Shown piece after piece: positions 1-9,438 of a DNA stretch of 64,000 nucleotides. The notes beneath the pieces are model-generated. The model did no database searches. It saw only the letters and a program-made list of their open reading frames with translations, and had not been told where the DNA came from. Positions within the stretch are counted from its first letter, which is position 1, and each line of letters starts with the position of its first letter. The translations under genes were made by a program, and so were the position numbers. This DNA comes from Polynucleobacter rarus (GTDB lineage: Bacteria; Pseudomonadota; Gammaproteobacteria; Burkholderiales; Burkholderiaceae): positions 1,596,574 to 1,660,573 of the forward strand of contig NZ_NTGB01000001.1 in NCBI RefSeq assembly GCF_003072505.1. Reading direction: 5' to 3'.

Positions 1-52
1 CTTTTATTAATGAGTTTTCTTCAAGTGAAAACGCACATTAAGATTTGTAAAA

Positions 53-2563
53 TTACTGTTGTTTCCTGAAGTATTCTTTATTAAAAAGTTCCTTTTGAGA
101 TTCCCAGCGTTGTGCCCCAGTGATATTTGTATCCAACAAAGTAATTCCTCGTAATTCATAACGTGCAACTACGGAAGGATGGGGATGGTTATAGCGATTT
201 TTATATCCTGATTGCGAAAATGCCGTATTAGGGTCTAACAAATTTATAAATTCAGGGTTTGAGGACGTTTTACTGCCATGGTGAGGTGCCATCAGAACAA
301 TATTTTTTTGAAGAATTTTTCTAAGTTCATCTTTTTGCTGAGTTAACCTCTCAACAATCTCCTGTTCAGCTCCTTTTTCAACGTCTCCAGTTAACCAGAC
401 TGAATGATGTTGATTTCTCACCTCAATCACACAACTCATTTCATTCGGTTTGCCGAGATAAAATTTTTTCTCAAAAGTGGTTTTTTCATGGGGATGCCAA
501 ACATAAAACTCAACCCCATCCCATACCCAGGAAGTTCCAGCTTGACATGGCGAAATTTGTACACCACTTTTTAAATAATGTTGATGTAACGGATGATTTT
601 CAGGAATTGAGCCAATCGATTTTTTTACCGGAAATCCTTCTAAGATAGAAGCTAAACCACCCACATGGTCAGCATCTTGGTGGCTTATCGCTAGCTGATG
701 AATTTCACTAATCCCCCGTGCTCGTAAATACGGCAAGATGATTCTTTTACCTGGATCAAAATTACCACTCGCAGGACCCGTGTCATAAAGCAGGGTATGG
801 TTTTTGGTTTCGATGAATATGGCACTTCCCTGCCCTATGTCCCAAACCAACATTCGAAACTCTCCCTTCAATACGCCATTGCCTAAGATCCAATGCTTGG
901 GCAAAAGTAGAAAAAGGCACAGCAATAATCCGAATAATCTGGATTGCCAAAAAGCCATAATTGAACCAGGACGGATGGCGATGATAACTCCTACAATACC
1001 TATCGCAAGTAACCAACCATTGGGTTTGGCTGCATAAATGATAGACCAGGGAAAAGCCGCCAAGAATTTTAAAAACCATGCCAAGATGGAAAAAAAGAAA
1101 TGGGCTAACCATAAACAAGCATCACCAAACCACCAAGGTAGTAATACTCCCAGCATGGCAAAGGGAGTGACTAAAAAACTAACGATTGGAATCGCAACGG
1201 CATTCGCAACTGGGGACGCTAATGAAATTTGAAAAAACCACCACAAAGTCAGTGGAATTAAAGCAATTGTCACAACAGCTTGAACCCGACAGGCTTCTTT
1301 GAGAGAGTTCTTTAATTTATCTATAAAGATCAAATCAATATCTATGTGGCTAGAATCTTCTTTTGGGGGCATTGCATATAAGATTGCAGCAACAGCCCCA
1401 AAAGATAAACAAAAGCCTGGAGTAAAAATGGCCCAAGGATCCAAGAGCAATACGATGCCTAAAGCCCACCACCAAATATCAAAAGCTTTAGGCACACGAC
1501 ATAGAAATAAATAAACCCCCACCACGCCAACCATTAACATGGTTCGTTGTGCAGGTACTTGAAAACCGGCTAAAAAGGTATAAAGCAATGCACTGATAAA
1601 ACCAATCAGAGCTGCGAATTTTTGAGCTGGAAAATATAAAGGGAATCGAGTTCTTCGCCAAATTAGGTTGGCTAAGTAAGCACCAACTGCTGCAAACATG
1701 GTGACATGGAGTCCTGAAATCGAAATCAAGTGCCCAATACCCGTTGCATTAAAAACTGTCCAATCTTCTTGAGAAATCGCTTGTTGATCACCCATCACAA
1801 GAGCACTAATAACTCCAGCATAAGGAGCTTTTTGACTCAAGGAGTGAGTGACTTTTTCTCGAATGAGGTATCGAAGCTTAGCAACTACAATTGGAAAACT
1901 CCAAACTTCAAGATCACTCAGCTCCCCATAGGCTTGAGTCATAAATCCACTACCATCGATAGATTGCGTCATCATCCACTGCTCTAAATCGAATCCGTGG
2001 GGATTTTTGAGGCCCCGAGGTGCCTTCAGCTTTACCGTCAAATACCATACTTGTCCCGGGATGATTTCAGGAATGACGATGTTTTTTTGTGAGGTCTCAA
2101 TATCCCATTTTGGATTAGGTCGATTCCAGTTAATGGATAGACGTTTGGGAAGCGGTTGAATGGAAAATTGTGAATTAATGTGTGCGAGATCACCCCAAGA
2201 TAAAATCGACACATTAAATTGCACACCCTGATTAGTTTTTTTGGGTAGATCATCCACCACCACTTGTAAACGTATTAATTGGCCATCTAATGCAGTTGGT
2301 AATTGACGTGCAGTGCGTTCTGATGAAAGGAAATTAACTTGAAAAAATCCTACCCAGAAAACCATAGCTCCTATACACAATATACGAAACCTGATTTGTA
2401 AAAACTCCTGCCAAACAATCGGATGCGAAAAATAAAAATGAGCGACAACATACGCTGCAATCAAGATACCAAAGGGCAGAAATAACTCTAAAAATTCTGG
2501 CCAACCCTTTAAATACAAACAAGTCCATTGCCCAAGCATGAACATAGTAATCACAATACGCAC
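53..2563 (-). CDS. comEC: ComEC/Rec2 family DNA-uptake channel protein
   Basis: This 836-residue inner-membrane protein is the likely channel that carries single-stranded DNA across the cytoplasmic membrane during transformation. The N-terminal part has two to three membrane segments followed by a DUF4131-like soluble domain (about residues 60-220). A polytopic competence domain follows (about 230-570). The C-terminal metallo-beta-lactamase domain has a DTGP strand, the metal motif HQDADHVGG near residue 635 and APHHGSKTSSN further on. The length is normal for Gram-negative ComEC. The start is GTG at 2563 with AGAGGA about 7 nt upstream. It is the last gene of a minus-strand series after lolC, lolD and tatD. 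Only 52 bases of the window follow it, and they show no convincing terminator. Confidence 0.93.
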   Translation of the reverse strand: MRIVITMFMLGQWTCLYLKGWPEFLELFLPFGILIAAYVVAHFYFSHPIVWQEFLQIRFRILCIGAMVFWVGFFQVNFLSSERTARQLPTALDGQLIRLQVVVDDLPKKTNQGVQFNVSILSWGDLAHINSQFSIQPLPKRLSINWNRPNPKWDIETSQKNIVIPEIIPGQVWYLTVKLKAPRGLKNPHGFDLEQWMMTQSIDGSGFMTQAYGELSDLEVWSFPIVVAKLRYLIREKVTHSLSQKAPYAGVISALVMGDQQAISQEDWTVFNATGIGHLISISGLHVTMFAAVGAYLANLIWRRTRFPLYFPAQKFAALIGFISALLYTFLAGFQVPAQRTMLMVGVVGVYLFLCRVPKAFDIWWWALGIVLLLDPWAIFTPGFCLSFGAVAAILYAMPPKEDSSHIDIDLIFIDKLKNSLKEACRVQAVVTIALIPLTLWWFFQISLASPVANAVAIPIVSFLVTPFAMLGVLLPWWFGDACLWLAHFFFSILAWFLKFLAAFPWSIIYAAKPNGWLLAIGIVGVIIAIRPGSIMAFWQSRLFGLLLCLFLLLPKHWILGNGVLKGEFRMLVWDIGQGSAIFIETKNHTLLYDTGPASGNFDPGKRIILPYLRARGISEIHQLAISHQDADHVGGLASILEGFPVKKSIGSIPENHPLHQHYLKSGVQISPCQAGTSWVWDGVEFYVWHPHEKTTFEKKFYLGKPNEMSCVIEVRNQHHSVWLTGDVEKGAEQEIVERLTQQKDELRKILQKNIVLMAPHHGSKTSSNPEFINLLDPNTAFSQSGYKNRYNHPHPSVVARYELRGITLLDTNITGAQRWESQKELFNKEYFRKQQ

Positions 2564-2639
2564 AACAATTCCTCTCCGCGGAGTTTTACTCCTCGAGTTC
2601 TTTTAAGAGATGGATCTGAGTGGAAGAATTACTGGTGAA

Positions 2640-3458
2640 CTACACTTGCATTAGTCGATCTAAGCGAGGTAGTACTGCTCTAATATTGTTTAAATTCATG
2701 TGTGCTACAGCTAACTGCGATAGTTCTCTTATATTACCAAAAATTTGTGCAATGGCTGGAATTTCTAAAGGCTCATTACGTCGAAGGTGCTCGGAAGAAT
2801 TATTTAACCAAGCCGGTGGTATGTCGGGCGCATCGGTCTCTAACACATAGGACGCTAGTGGGAGATCAATCGCTAAACGACGAATTTGTAGAGCTCGATC
2901 ATAGGTAAGCGCACCACCAAAGCCTAATTTAAAATTCAATTTTAGAAACTCATTGGCTTGCACGTGACTGCCATTAAAGGCATGGGCAATACCGCCGGAT
3001 AGCACTGTTTTTCGAAGACGTTTTAAAATTTGATCTTGCGATTTTCTGACATGAAGAATTACTGGCAAATCAAACTCTTTCGCTAGTTTCAATTGTTCCT
3101 CAAAAAACCACTCTTGTTTGTCTGCGTCTAGATTCGTTACAAAATAGTCAAGGCCGATTTCACCCATTCCAACAAAATGCGGATGATGAATATATTTTTC
3201 TATGTAATGCCGTAAAACGACTATGTCTGATTCATTAGCACTTGGCGTATAAAGCGGATGAATCCCTAGAGTAAAACAAAGATATGGGATGACAGGTAGC
3301 CATTTTTCAACAATGTCAATGACTTGATCGATCGATTGGATATCAACCGTTGGCACCAATATGCCGGTAACACCCTGCTTTGCTGCTCGAGCAATAACAA
3401 GTGGTAAATCCTGTGAAAACTCTTTAGCGTCTAAATGGCAATGCGAATCAAACCACAT
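2640..3458 (-). CDS. tatD: TatD family metal-dependent hydrolase
   Basis: The product is a 272-residue TIM-barrel metallohydrolase of the TatD/YcfH DNase family, a cytoplasmic Mg-dependent 3'-exonuclease or D-aminoacyl-type hydrolase. The N-terminal DSHCHLD supplies the HxH metal pair. MGEIGLDYF carries the conserved Glu, LPVILHVRKS the third His, and LETDAPDIPP the C-terminal Asp signature. The length is typical. It begins four bases after the lolD stop, so lolC-lolD-tatD-comEC look co-transcribed. The family call is secure. The exact substrate is not visible, and E. coli YcfH (rather than TatD itself) may be the closer relative. Confidence 0.92.
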   Translation of the reverse strand: MWFDSHCHLDAKEFSQDLPLVIARAAKQGVTGILVPTVDIQSIDQVIDIVEKWLPVIPYLCFTLGIHPLYTPSANESDIVVLRHYIEKYIHHPHFVGMGEIGLDYFVTNLDADKQEWFFEEQLKLAKEFDLPVILHVRKSQDQILKRLRKTVLSGGIAHAFNGSHVQANEFLKLNFKLGFGGALTYDRALQIRRLAIDLPLASYVLETDAPDIPPAWLNNSSEHLRRNEPLEIPAIAQIFGNIRELSQLAVAHMNLNNIRAVLPRLDRLMQV

Positions 3459-3462
3459 AGAC

Positions 3463-4173
3463 TCACTCTGTTCCTGAGGAAATAGGATTGACCAACCCTC
3501 CGGTAGTCAACTTTAAAATTCGATCACAGCGCTTTGCTCGCAATGGATCATGCGTCACAATCACAAACGCAGTACCTATTTGACTTGCAACTTCCATCAT
3601 CAAATTAAATACTTGATCCGCTGTCTGCGCATCTAAGTTTCCAGTAGGTTCATCTGCTAGCACGCAAGAAGGTTTACCGACTAAAGCACGGGCCACGGCA
3701 ACACGTTGACGCTCCCCTCCAGAAAGCATTCCAGGCGTGTGCTCTAGTCGATCCTGTAAACCAACCTTGGTCAACATAACAAGGGACTGTGCAAAAGCTA
3801 CTTTCTTAGAAAGACCTCGAATACGCAGTGGCATCGCCACGTTTTCTAACGCTGTAAACTCTGGTAACAAATGATGAAACTGATAAATAAAACCGAGTTT
3901 TTCGTTACGAACTCGGTTTCTCTCTAATTCATTAAGAGATGAAAAATCTAATCCAGATAAACTGACAGTTCCTTCTGTAGCAGTATCTAATCCCCCTAAA
4001 ATATGCAATAAAGTACTTTTACCAGAGCCAGAAGCACCCACAATCGCAATCTTTTCTCCAGCCTCTACCATTAAATCAACCCCATTTAAAACTTCTAAGC
4101 TTTGATTATTGCTATTGAATATTTTCCGCACGCCTTTGGCAACTAATACGGGAGAAGATGCAAACTTATTCAT
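3463..4173 (-). CDS. lolD: lipoprotein-releasing ABC transporter ATPase LolD
   Basis: LolD is the ATPase of the Lol complex, which extracts outer-membrane lipoproteins from the inner membrane and hands them to LolA. The 236-residue protein has Walker [10 protein letters not shown] near residue 43, the ABC signature [10 protein letters not shown], Walker B with [12 protein letters not shown], and an H-loop His in FVIVTHD. It overlaps the 3' end of the permease gene by 8 nt, which points to translational coupling. The MacB/FtsE-type ATPases are close relatives, but the adjacent LolC/E permease decides the assignment. Confidence 0.93.
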   Translation of the reverse strand: MNKFASSPVLVAKGVRKIFNSNNQSLEVLNGVDLMVEAGEKIAIVGASGSGKSTLLHILGGLDTATEGTVSLSGLDFSSLNELERNRVRNEKLGFIYQFHHLLPEFTALENVAMPLRIRGLSKKVAFAQSLVMLTKVGLQDRLEHTPGMLSGGERQRVAVARALVGKPSCVLADEPTGNLDAQTADQVFNLMMEVASQIGTAFVIVTHDPLRAKRCDRILKLTTGGLVNPISSGTE

Positions 4174-5458
4174 AACGTAGGGCCTCCGCTGGATTAATTT
4201 TTGCAGCTCGCCAACTTGGGTAAAGAGTTGCTAACAAACTCAGTAAAAATGCCATTAGACTGACTTTTAGAACATCCTCAGTATGGATGTCAGAGGGCAA
4301 CTCACTAATAAAATAAATATCTTTTGGTAAAAATTGGACTCTAAAAATTGACTCAATAGCAGGTACAATCACGTCAATATTAGCTGCGATTAATAAGCCA
4401 AAAAGAACGCCAAAAATAGAGCCTAAAAAACCAATCGCTAAACCTTGGATAAAGAATATTTTTTGAATCATCTGAGAGGAAGCACCCATCGTCCGCAAAA
4501 TTGCAATGTCGGCCTGTTTATTGGTCACTGTCATCACCAAAGTTGAAACTAAATTAAAAGCGGCAACCCCTATGATCAAAGCCAAAATAATGAACATCAT
4601 CCGTTTTTCGGTTTGAACTGCAGCAAACCAATTACGATTTTGTTGCGACCAGTCAGAAGCAAAAAAATTACGTGGAAGACGACGATTGATTTCATAAGAA
4701 ACTAATGGGGCTATATTCATATCATCTAACCGCACACGCAAACCAGTCGGCTTGGAAGACCGAATCATTGCACCAGCATCCCGCCAATGCATCAAAACAA
4801 GGGAATTGTCGTACTCATAATGACCACTATCAATGATCCCAACAACTTGGCATACACGTTGCCTTGGCATTACACCGGCAGGTGTTATGTCTCCGTCAGG
4901 AACCATTACAGAGACTTTATCGCCCATCTGCACACCTAAATTTAAAGCGAGTTGACTGCCTAGTGCAATACCAAATTCGCCTGGTCGTAAATCTTGGATA
5001 CGGCCATTACTAAACTGTGTGGGCAAATCGGAGACATTACTTTCTGCACGGGGATCAATCCCTCTTAATTCAACGCCGCGCATTACTCCGGCATGAATCA
5101 AAAGACCTTGCGTTTGCAAAAGAGGCGCAACACCTTTGACATGAGGGTTTTGCCTAATTATCTGAGTAAAAGCTGCAACATCGTCAATACCATCTTGCGA
5201 ACGAATTTCAATATGAGACAAGACTGAAAGCATTTTATCCCGTACTTCTTTTTGAAAACCATTCATGACAGATAAAACCACAATTAAAGCGGCAACTCCA
5301 AGGGCGATACCAACCATAGACAAAGTTGCGATAAATGACAAAAAACCGTCTTTTTTATCACCGACACTTTTCTTTTTAGCTCGGACATAGCGCAAACCAA
5401 TTTCTACGTAAATTGGTAACTCAAAAAAAGTTTTAAGGGGATTTTTTAAAGAATTCAT
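4166..5458 (-). CDS. lolC: lipoprotein-releasing ABC transporter permease (LolC/LolE type)
   Basis: This 430-residue integral membrane protein is the permease of the lipoprotein-releasing complex. One membrane segment lies near residues 40-65, followed by a large periplasmic domain with the ELRGIDPR stretch (about 65-280). A C-terminal FtsX-like domain carries three membrane helices (about 285-425) and ends ...[10 protein letters not shown], typical of the family. Only one permease gene accompanies lolD here, whereas E. coli has lolC and lolE. The complex may therefore be a homodimer of the LolF type, or a second permease lies elsewhere. It is divergent from the gene at 5503 with only 44 bp between them. 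Confidence 0.92.
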   Translation of the reverse strand: MNSLKNPLKTFFELPIYVEIGLRYVRAKKKSVGDKKDGFLSFIATLSMVGIALGVAALIVVLSVMNGFQKEVRDKMLSVLSHIEIRSQDGIDDVAAFTQIIRQNPHVKGVAPLLQTQGLLIHAGVMRGVELRGIDPRAESNVSDLPTQFSNGRIQDLRPGEFGIALGSQLALNLGVQMGDKVSVMVPDGDITPAGVMPRQRVCQVVGIIDSGHYEYDNSLVLMHWRDAGAMIRSSKPTGLRVRLDDMNIAPLVSYEINRRLPRNFFASDWSQQNRNWFAAVQTEKRMMFIILALIIGVAAFNLVSTLVMTVTNKQADIAILRTMGASSQMIQKIFFIQGLAIGFLGSIFGVLFGLLIAANIDVIVPAIESIFRVQFLPKDIYFISELPSDIHTEDVLKVSLMAFLLSLLATLYPSWRAAKINPAEALRYE

Positions 5459-5502
5459 CTCTCTAGTTTAATTCGTAATTAATTAAGCCTTAAAATAACC
5501 AG

Positions 5503-6510
5503 ATGAATTTGCAAATTAACCTTAATACCCCATCTCCACACTCCCTATTAAAAAACCCAGAAAAAGCACAGTCCGCCGATGAATTCGAGCAAAATGGTAC
5601 TTGGGATGAGATTTTTATGCTGGGACAGCAAGTCCCTCTCGCAGCTATCGAAACGCTGCAATATCAGGCAGTTAACCCAATGGATGACTGGGCATCCCTC
5701 GTATTGGTTCATTTGCATGCTACCCGTGATCATATTATTCTTCTTGACCCTAAAATTCTCGTCATTACTGCAGAGGAAGAAAAATTATTGAGAAAGAGTG
5801 TGCAAGAAGTCTTGGATACATTTTTATTAAACCAGGTAATACCCACCGGAACTTCTTGGTTATTTTGTACTAATGAGTTCAGTAATCTACATACAAGTTC
5901 AGTAGAACTTACCAATGGTAGAAATATCGATGTATGGATGCCAAAAGATATAGGAAAAACTGGTGTAGCAAGAAAATGGCGTCAAATGCAAAATGAGATT
6001 CAAATGATTTGGCATAACCACCCAGTTAATCTTGCGCGATCTGAAAGGGGAGAATTGCCAATTAATTCTGTATGGCTTCAAGGGGTAGGATCACTCTCGC
6101 AAATCCATCCGCATTCTCTGATCAAGTTCTCTAAAGAGTTACATGGTAATTCCTTAACACTTGCAAATGTCGCTCAGTTCTTAAATAAACCATTTCATCG
6201 TTTAAATGCAAAAGAAATTTCCGAATTAGAGCAAGGAGTCCACTTCATCGATGGACGTAACAATCTCTCGAATGAGATGTGGGAGTCAATTTGGCAAGCC
6301 TGTTTAAAGTTACTCCATCAGGAAAAAATTTCCCATATTCAATTGACTACAGAGGTTTTTGGTAAAACCCACACTAGTAAAGTTCAAGTATCTGACTTTA
6401 ATTTTAAACCTAGTTTTTTGAATACCTATTTTTTTAAACAACGTTCAATCAAACAAAAATTTCCGAGTTGGGAAAGTTTTGAATCAAATATCCATTGGCA
6501 ACCGGAGTAA
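5503..6510 (+). CDS. RpfE-type / phosphoglycerate-mutase-like conserved protein
   Basis: This is a soluble 335-residue protein without signal peptide or membrane segments. The stretch HNHPVNLARSERGELPINSV (about residues 168-187), followed by WLQGVG, resembles the family of uncharacterised proteins annotated in Burkholderiales as RpfE-type regulatory or cofactor-independent phosphoglycerate-mutase-related proteins, commonly found just before recJ. I do not see a full set of mutase metal ligands, so enzymatic activity is doubtful. The stop TAA overlaps a possible recJ ATG by one base (TAATG), so the two genes are probably translated together. The family is moderately sure; the function is unknown. 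Confidence 0.6.
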   Translation: MNLQINLNTPSPHSLLKNPEKAQSADEFEQNGTWDEIFMLGQQVPLAAIETLQYQAVNPMDDWASLVLVHLHATRDHIILLDPKILVITAEEEKLLRKSVQEVLDTFLLNQVIPTGTSWLFCTNEFSNLHTSSVELTNGRNIDVWMPKDIGKTGVARKWRQMQNEIQMIWHNHPVNLARSERGELPINSVWLQGVGSLSQIHPHSLIKFSKELHGNSLTLANVAQFLNKPFHRLNAKEISELEQGVHFIDGRNNLSNEMWESIWQACLKLLHQEKISHIQLTTEVFGKTHTSKVQVSDFNFKPSFLNTYFFKQRSIKQKFPSWESFESNIHWQPE

Positions 6511-8291
6511 TGATCTGCGAGGATCGATCAGAAAAGATGCAATTATTACAACGTGAAACCAATCCAACACTAATCAATCAATTGATTGAATCGGGAGTTG
6601 ACCCGATTATGGCAAGGCTGTGGACATCACGTGGCGTAATTAGCCCAGAGGAGCTTATTCTTGAAACCAAGTTTTTAATCCCACCAACTGAACTAAAAGG
6701 CTGTCTCGAGGCAGCCAAGTATCTCTTGCAATCGATTCAAGCACATAAAAATTTACTAATTGTGGCTGATTATGACTGTGATGGGGCGACAGCTTGTGCT
6801 GTGGGTCTCCTTGGTCTGCGCCAACTTGGACTACCCTTCAATATATCGGTTGATTTTTTAGTACCTAATCGCTTCACAATGGGCTATGGATTAACCCCCG
6901 AAGTCGTTGATATGGCTGCTAAACGTAATCCTAAACCCGATATCTTAATTACTGTAGATAATGGTATTGCTAGTCTTGCTGGTGTTGCCCATGCTAGGGC
7001 AATTGGGATGGAGGTAATAGTCACAGATCATCATTTACCTGCTGATGAGACGCCTGATACACCCTATATCGTCAATCCCAATCAGCGGGGTTGCCAATTT
7101 CCAAGTAAAGCACTAGCCGGTGTCGGAGTCATGTTTTATGTCTTATTAACACTTCGCAAACTAATGCGAGAACAAGGCATCTTTTCATCAGATTCACAAC
7201 CAAAAATTGAGGACTTATTAGATTTTGTTGCACTCGGAACAGTAGCTGATGTCGCTAGTCTAGATCGTAATAATCGAATCTTAGTTACTGCAGGTTTAAA
7301 AAGAATGCGGGCTCAAAGAATGCACCCTGGGATTGCTGCCCTATTTACAATTGCAGACCGTAAACCAGAAATCGCCAGTACCTTTGATTTAGGATTTGGT
7401 TTAGGGCCAAGATTAAACGCTGCGGGTCGTCTTGCCGATATGACTTTGGGGATTCGTTGCTTAATTTCTAGCTCAAATACAGAGGCCCTTTCACTTGCGG
7501 CTGAATTAGATCGTATGAATCGCGATCGACGCCATATTGAAGCTGAAATGAAAGAAACAGCTCTCGATTCAATGGCTGAAATAGAGGTCGATAATCAAAA
7601 TGCTCTAACACTGTTTGACGCCTCTTGGCATCAAGGGGTAATTGGGATATTAGCTTCAAGGCTCAAAGAAAAATACCATCGACCAGTAATTATTTTTGCA
7701 CCGGCAGAAGAAACGATGCCAGACGGTACGGCTATTTTAAAAGGTTCTGGTAGATCAATTAATGGCTTTCATCTGCGCGATGCACTAGATATTATTTCGA
7801 AAAAATTTCCTAACATGATTTTAAAGTTTGGGGGACACGCTGCTGCCGCAGGTTTATCGATCAGTCATGCAATGCTTGAACCCTTTTCTCTTGCTTTCGA
7901 AACGGTTGCACAAGAAATATTAGACGAGGATACGCTCAATCGGAAACTATTACATGACGGTGAGTTACCCTCTGAAATGATCGCTCCAGCCCTTGCCCAA
8001 GCTTTATCAGATCAAGTATGGGGGCAAGGTTTTCCAGAACCCATCTTCACAGGCAAGTTTAAAGTTCTTAAACAAACAATCTTAAAAAATAAACACTTAA
8101 AGGTGGAATTACAAGCCCTAGATGATGGTAATTTAAATGATAAAACAGGGACTATTTTTGCTGGTATTTGGTTTCATCATCATGAATTTATTACCCCTGA
8201 ATCTAGCTTGGCTTACCGCTTACAAGTCGATAACTACTTATCTTATCCACGTGTTCAGTTATTAATCGAAGCACAGTCAACAGAAATTTAA
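6510..8291 (+). CDS. recJ: single-stranded-DNA-specific exonuclease RecJ
   Basis: RecJ is the 5'-3' ssDNA exonuclease of recombination and mismatch repair. The DHH core is present: VADYDCDGATA, ITVDNGIAS and VTDHHLP in the N-terminal half (about residues 85-175). The DHHA1 motif GGHAAAAGLSIS lies near residue 445, and a C-terminal OB-like domain follows. The length of about 590 residues is normal. The reading frame opens at TTG 6495. ATG 6510 overlaps the upstream stop, and ATG 6537 (MQLLQRETNP) matches the usual N-terminus better, so the start is uncertain between 6510 and 6537. The stop is firm. Confidence 0.93.
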   Translation: MICEDRSEKMQLLQRETNPTLINQLIESGVDPIMARLWTSRGVISPEELILETKFLIPPTELKGCLEAAKYLLQSIQAHKNLLIVADYDCDGATACAVGLLGLRQLGLPFNISVDFLVPNRFTMGYGLTPEVVDMAAKRNPKPDILITVDNGIASLAGVAHARAIGMEVIVTDHHLPADETPDTPYIVNPNQRGCQFPSKALAGVGVMFYVLLTLRKLMREQGIFSSDSQPKIEDLLDFVALGTVADVASLDRNNRILVTAGLKRMRAQRMHPGIAALFTIADRKPEIASTFDLGFGLGPRLNAAGRLADMTLGIRCLISSSNTEALSLAAELDRMNRDRRHIEAEMKETALDSMAEIEVDNQNALTLFDASWHQGVIGILASRLKEKYHRPVIIFAPAEETMPDGTAILKGSGRSINGFHLRDALDIISKKFPNMILKFGGHAAAAGLSISHAMLEPFSLAFETVAQEILDEDTLNRKLLHDGELPSEMIAPALAQALSDQVWGQGFPEPIFTGKFKVLKQTILKNKHLKVELQALDDGNLNDKTGTIFAGIWFHHHEFITPESSLAYRLQVDNYLSYPRVQLLIEAQSTEI

Positions 8292-8316
8292 CGAATTTTA
8301 AGCGAGGCTTTATAAT
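8288..8316 (+). promoter_or_regulatory. candidate sigma-70 promoter of prfB
   Basis: A perfect TATAAT lies at 8311-8316, with TTAACG (4 of 6 matches to TTGACA) at 8288-8293 and a 17-bp spacer. The expected transcription start falls at about 8323, which is the A of the prfB ATG. If it is used, the message would be leaderless or nearly so. No good Shine-Dalgarno precedes the ATG; GCGAGG at 8302-8307 is too distant. This is an inference from sequence only. Confidence 0.45.
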
Positions 8317-8322
8317 AGTCGG

Positions 8323-9427
8323 ATGGAAGCCGAACGCATAAACACACTACAAACAAATTTATCCTCATTACGCACCCGCGTTGCAGATCTCCGGGGGTAC
8401 CTTTGACTACGATACCAAAAAACAACGCCTAATTGAAGTGAATATGGAGTTGGAAGACTCCAAGGTCTGGGACGATCCCAAACACGCTCAAGCATTAGGT
8501 AAAGAGAAAAAAATTCTCGATGGTGTGGTCACTAATATTGAAAAGTTGCAAACTGATCTAAGCGGTGCGATAGACCTTTTTGATCTAGCGGCAGCTGAAG
8601 GTGACGAAGAGACTATTGAAGCGATTGAAGCAGATGAGAAGCAGATAGAAGTCATTGTTGCTGATTTAGAGTTTAGAAGGATGTTCTCCAACCCTATGGA
8701 CTCATGTAATTGCTTTTTAGATATTCAAGCTGGTGCTGGTGGAACCGAAGCTTGTGATTGGGCTAGTATCTTGCAAAGACAATATTTAAGATACTGTGAG
8801 CGTAAAGGTTTCAAAGTTGAAGTTTTGGAAGAATCGGACGGTGACGTAGCAGGTATTAAAAGTGCCACATTAAAGATTGATGGTGAATATGCCTTTGGGT
8901 TTTTAAGAACGGAAACGGGCGTACACCGTTTAGTTCGTAAATCACCTTTTGACTCTTCTGGTGGCAGACATACTTCTTTTGCCAGTATCTACGTATATCC
9001 CGAAATTGATGATTCGATTGAAATTGAAATCAATCCAGCCGATATTCGGACTGATACCTACCGTGCTTCTGGCGCGGGTGGGCAGCACATTAATAAAACC
9101 GACTCTGCAGTGCGTTTAACCCATATGCCAACAGGTATTGTGGTGCAGTGTCAAAATGACCGAAGCCAGCATCGTAACCGTGCAGAAGCGATGACCATGC
9201 TTAAGTCAAGGTTATATGAACATGAGTTACGTAAACGTCAAGCAGAAGCCGATAAATTAGAAGCCACTAAAACCGACGTAGGTTGGGGTCATCAAATTCG
9301 TTCTTATGTACTAGATCAAAGCAGAATTAAAGATTTACGAACTGGCGTAGAAGCATCAAACACGCAAAAAGTATTAGACGGCGATTTAGATCCTTTTATT
9401 GAGGCCAGCCTCAAAATGAACATTTAA
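8323..9427 (+). CDS. prfB: peptide chain release factor 2 (programmed +1 frameshift)
   Basis: RF2 releases peptides at UGA and UAA stop codons. The true gene starts at ATG 8323 and encodes [10 protein letters not shown]... for 27 codons up to CTT at 8401, then meets an in-frame TGA at 8404. A +1 shift at that point continues into the long frame (GAC TAC GAT...), giving 367 residues in total. The downstream frame has the anticodon-recognition tripeptide SPF in [13 protein letters not shown] and the catalytic GGQ in [13 protein letters not shown]. An apparent TTG start at 8381 in the downstream frame is an artefact of the frameshift. It lies between recJ and lysS, the usual order in this family of bacteria. 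Confidence 0.96.
8389..8407 (+). promoter_or_regulatory. RF2 autoregulatory +1 frameshift site
   Basis: The codons read CTC CGG GGG TAC CTT TGA C. The run of five G at 8393-8397 forms the internal Shine-Dalgarno-like element, CTT at 8401-8403 is the slippery P-site codon and TGA at 8404-8406 is the stop. This is the classical RF2 site, except that the usual AGG before GGG is CGG here. When RF2 is scarce the ribosome pauses at UGA and shifts forward by one base, which makes more RF2. Confidence 0.96.
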
Positions 9428-9438
9428 ACGAGTTATAA

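Noticed and set aside
1..52. GTTTTC/GAAAC-type hairpin (14-32) as a comEC terminator
   Set aside because: The stem is only 6 bp and AT-rich, and no T-run follows on the minus strand.
783..2528. Several open frames inside comEC on both strands
   Set aside because: They lie wholly within the clear comEC frame and encode no recognisable pattern; they are frame shadows. The same holds for similar frames inside other genes.
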